DNA from: Dichotomocladium elegans
Taxonomy: Eukaryota; Mucoromycota; Mucoromycetes; Mucorales; Lichtheimiaceae
Reading direction: 5' to 3'
Length of the DNA stretch: 64,000 bases
Assembly (NCBI GenBank): GCA_025716815.1
Contig: JAIXMN010000013.1
Span: forward strand, 558,001-622,000
In this document: positions 61,033-64,000 of the stretch, one piece after another
Layout of the letters: each line of letters starts with the position of its first letter
How positions within the stretch are numbered: the stretch's first letter is position 1
Position numbers and translations under genes: made by a program
The notes under the pieces: model-generated
Told to the model about the DNA's origin: nothing
Seen by the model: only the letters and a program-made list of their open reading frames with translations
Databases searched by the model: none

Positions 61033-62826
61033 TTAGGTTGTGCCGTATCGCTGAGAGAGCGCTTGCTTTTCTTCCTCGGCAGAAGGATATTGGCCAGAGG
61101 ATCCAACTGCGGGAGGAAAGCAGAATCCGCCAGGATCAACGCGTGGCCGATGGTGCTGCTCCTTGAACTGATCATAAGGCATTTGCGGTGGAGCCTGGCG
61201 TTGACGGAGACTAACTTTGTGGTAGAGCTGCGTGTAGCCATAAGAAAAATAAGCAGGTGTTTGTGACACTTGTGAGCAGGTTGAACTGGGGTGATACAAC
61301 TGCGCGTGCTGGGCAGGCGTGCTAGTCGTAGGCTGGAGCTGTTCCTGGTGAACAGGCTGGGGGGATTGACTATAATATCCCTCGAGGATATGATGAGGAA
61401 CCGGCGTACATGCAGCACGGTTGGCGTGCATCTCCTCTTCTGATTCATCAAGGACCTTGTCCTGGCTCTGGCGCAGAGCCGCGGAAGCCACCGTGGGAGA
61501 CCTGGTATTCGGTGCGGACACAGCGGGCGTGTCAAACAGAGTAATGCCTTCGCTGTTGGGGCTGGCACGAGGATGCGCCTGTGGCTGTGTCGCTTCATTA
61601 CGAAGAACAGCGGGTGGGGGGTGAACGACAGGTGGCTCGTCTGAGTTCCTCGGCGAATAGGCGTCTGAGCGCCCATCAGGTGAATAGGCCGGTGGCGGGC
61701 CGTAAAAGTCCTGCTGCTCGAAATCCGCGACTCGCTCACCCCTCGTCTTGACATCACCTGTGATTTCTGGTGTCGCTGTTGCTGTTGCAGTTTCCTTTGG
61801 ACGCGGGGGGAGATTTGGCGCAGATGGCTTGGGTGATGAAGCTCCGGAAAACGAAGAGGATGGCGCATTATCGTTATTGACGACAGACAAACGATCATCG
61901 CCGCCTGCGACGGAGACTGTGTCATCCCCAAATGTTTCCGGCAGAGTCGGACGTTGCATGCCCTCTGCAGGCGCCCACGTCTCGAGGGCTCTCAAAGCAT
62001 CGTGCAGTATCTGGGAGGCTTGTGCACTCTTATCGTAAGGGCGACGGTGTGGCTGCCCTGGCTGAGTGGGCTCGATATCGATCAGATCAGCTATATATTT
62101 TGCAAAGCCGGCAATGATGACCAGCTTCTCCGCCATCTCGTGCATTGCATTAAAGCGGAGGTAGAAGGCCTCACGCAATGCAAACCGCTTGAAATCACCC
62201 ATTTCCATCTCCATATCGTGCGTGTCCCGCTCGAGCGCATCTAGTTCCTTAGAAATGTCTCGTGCCTTGGACGATTTCGCGTTTGTTCGCGTCAGATTGT
62301 CAATACGACTCTGCAAAGCCTTCTTTTTTTCACGGGCATCCGTCAGTCGCTCTTCGCGGTCACGTATCGCCTTGATTGTGCGTCGGTACTGCTGGTACTT
62401 GGCTAGGGTGGATCAGTTTAGCTGTGGTGAAAAAATAACACCCGCCTCATGTACCTGTATAAGCCTCCTCGATTTCGATCTGCTTCTTGAAGAGTACAAG
62501 AAGTTTGCTGCCAATATCCTGGTTTGTGTCAATATAAAAAGGAACCTTGTGTTTTACTCTTCTTTCTTTTATCATACCTTCAAATCCTTATTGTCTTCTT
62601 CTTTTGCGTTCTGGCATTCCTCATTGATCCATTCGTCCATGGCCTTATTGGTCTCCGAATGATGGTACGTAAGCGTGCGCATATTAGAGAGGACATTGCG
62701 CTCTTCGAAAATCCAACCGGAAAGCGTTTTTGTTTCTTGATTCTGGAGTGGATTCTTGCGTGCTATATGGGATTGTGCTGCAGTTGTAAGCTTGCCAATA
62801 GAGAACTGTAAATCTTTGAAGTTCAT
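61033..62826 (-). CDS. PIL1: Pil1/Lsp1-type eisosome BAR-domain protein
   Basis: A membrane-sculpting protein of the plasma-membrane furrows called eisosomes. Three exons, 62578-62826, 62455-62518 and 61033-62402, join in phase to 560 residues. The N-terminal 250 residues are helical and match the Pil1 pattern: NVLSNMRTLTYHHSETNKAM, IEIEEAYTAKYQQYRRTIKA, RDREERLTDAREKKKALQS, RFALREAFYLRFNAMHEMAE, KLVIIAGFAKYIADLIDI and ASQILHDALRALETW. The remaining 300 residues form a Pro/Gln/Ser/Thr-rich tail, much longer than in yeast Pil1 (about 340 residues in total), which suggests added regulatory or binding function. The start ATG at 62826 agrees with the short family N-terminus. Confidence 0.9.
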
Positions 62827-64000
62827 CTTGCGCAAAATGGAGAAGGAAGAGAGGAGAGGGGAGTGCACGTTGTACCAGGTACTCAAACCAAGGTTTGGAT
62901 TGCCAAGCATTGCCCTTTTTAGAAATCTCGCTGTGCCTTTCGTTACACGGCGCCGTTAGCAGACTGAGCATTGAATGGAGCAAAAAGTTCCTTTTCTTTG
63001 GGACAGCTGCAAAGCCATACGTGACATGGGCGAGAAAGACAATAGAACATGTCTCACTTCTCACACCCATTTAATGCACATAGAAAGTCAAAGACAGCGA
63101 TGTTCGTCGTCGCTATATCTCACCTGCTACTACCTAGCATAACGTCTACCGTTGGTTGATCCTGACGTCCTATAAGAAATACATGAGATGATCATGACCT
63201 TCGCTGAATCTCTGGCCCTCATAGAAGATGTGTGGCTCTACCCCTCCGAAGGGTCTTGCATGCAGGTATGATATAATATCTGTGTGCATCACCATGGTTG
63301 CAATGGGTGTGCCTGGTACAGATGCTTACGGTCCGATCTTTGGTATGAATTTTTCCTTCTAATAAAACTTCTGCGATAAACCCGGAATCACCTTTCAGTT
63401 CTCAATAACCAAAGTGTGTCATTTCTGAAATACAGTTTTAATGAACGTCAATGCATCCACGCAGGTGGCATGCTTGCTTGTTACGACAGCGGACTAAACG
63501 TCTATATATATATATATATATAAGTGACGAAAAAATGCTTCGCCCTATTCAGATCGGATGAAGTTCAAACAAGTCTGCTAGGCACGAGCACATGGATATC
63601 TCCATGGCCTGTTAGGTGCCTTCTTTTTTTTTTATCGGGACGACGGCTGCGGGGACATTCAACCAACCTAGGGTAATGCCTGGTGACAAGACGGCAATCG
63701 GGTGCCTTGGTTGTCTTTCGGTACATAATGTAGTCACCTTTTCATAAACTATGCCTTTCATGTCCATAGAAGACCCAGAGTAATGAAGGAAAGCGGGGTC
63801 TTTTTTTCCAGTGACAAATTGCCATGATGGGAAGCCAAGTTTTAGTTGCCTCAATGCTCAAGACGTGTATCCATGCCGACGCATTCAATAGGCGCTTTTA
63901 TGGTTTTCCTTGGAGAGATACACAAGTGGCCTAGGAAGCTACATGTATTGGCATAAGCGCGTTTCCGCACCACTTTGCCATTGATTTGCTGTGACGAACA
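62827..64000. other. upstream region of the Pil1-like gene and window end
   Basis: No supported gene. A (TA)n run lies at about 63503-63522. Frames such as 63612-63854 minus show no recognisable domain. Confidence 0.45.

Overview
The window is nuclear DNA of a filamentous fungus, most likely an early-diverging Mucoromycota (Mucorales-type) species. The genes are split by many short introns of about 40-130 bp. The deeply conserved proteins (Sec18/NSF, a fungal-type kinesin-1 with an IAK tail, cyclin C, Taf14, Trm6, URI/Bud27, Pil1) are fungal in type, and one decayed gene resembles a protein family I recall as expanded in Mucorales. I see no bacterial, viral or organellar block, no CRISPR array and no rRNA or tRNA gene. 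The species assignment is inference.

Layout. Positions 505-12946 form a dense housekeeping block: Yippee-like protein (-), SEC18/NSF (-), kinesin-1 (-), cyclin C (+) and a Taf14-type YEATS protein (-), with cyclin C and Taf14 convergent. Positions 13-25.7 kb are gene-poor and repeat-rich; they hold a roughly 3.4-kb coiled-coil gene (copy A, +, 19832-23174). Positions 25.8-34.5 kb are a second conserved block: TRM6 (+), a PPPDE-thioredoxin-PUL fusion (-) and URI1/BUD27 (+). Positions 34.9-46.5 kb are accessory DNA: a long pyrimidine tract, an imperfect inverted repeat of about 280 bp per arm, a Q/L-rich ORF, a 5'-truncated LINE, a MITE with about 75-bp terminal inverted repeats, and a degraded inverted second copy (B) of the coiled-coil gene. 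Positions 46.5-51.0 kb encode a large Rap-GAP-domain protein (-). Positions 51-58 kb are again repeat-rich, with a Ty3/gypsy relic and a decayed gene with an EVK (PD-(D/E)XK-like) motif lying between inverted copies of a dispersed repeat. Positions 58.9-62.8 kb hold a Ser/Thr kinase (+) convergent with a Pil1/Lsp1 eisosome protein (-).

The conserved genes serve general cell biology: membrane fusion (Sec18), transport (kinesin-1), transcription (cyclin C, Taf14, URI), tRNA m1A58 modification (Trm6), Ras-like GTPase control and plasma-membrane domains (Pil1). They do not form one pathway. The most unusual content is the dispersed two-part repeat family (modules M and R2). Its copies adjoin the two coiled-coil gene copies and flank the decayed EVK gene, which suggests an undescribed mobile or amplifying element carrying protein-coding cargo. 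A second notable signal is the number of GC-AG introns: five, each supported by reading frame, family alignment or both, in five different genes.

Exon boundaries were assigned by eye from frame continuity, splice consensus and remembered family sequences. Where junctions could not be reconciled, this is stated in the entry.
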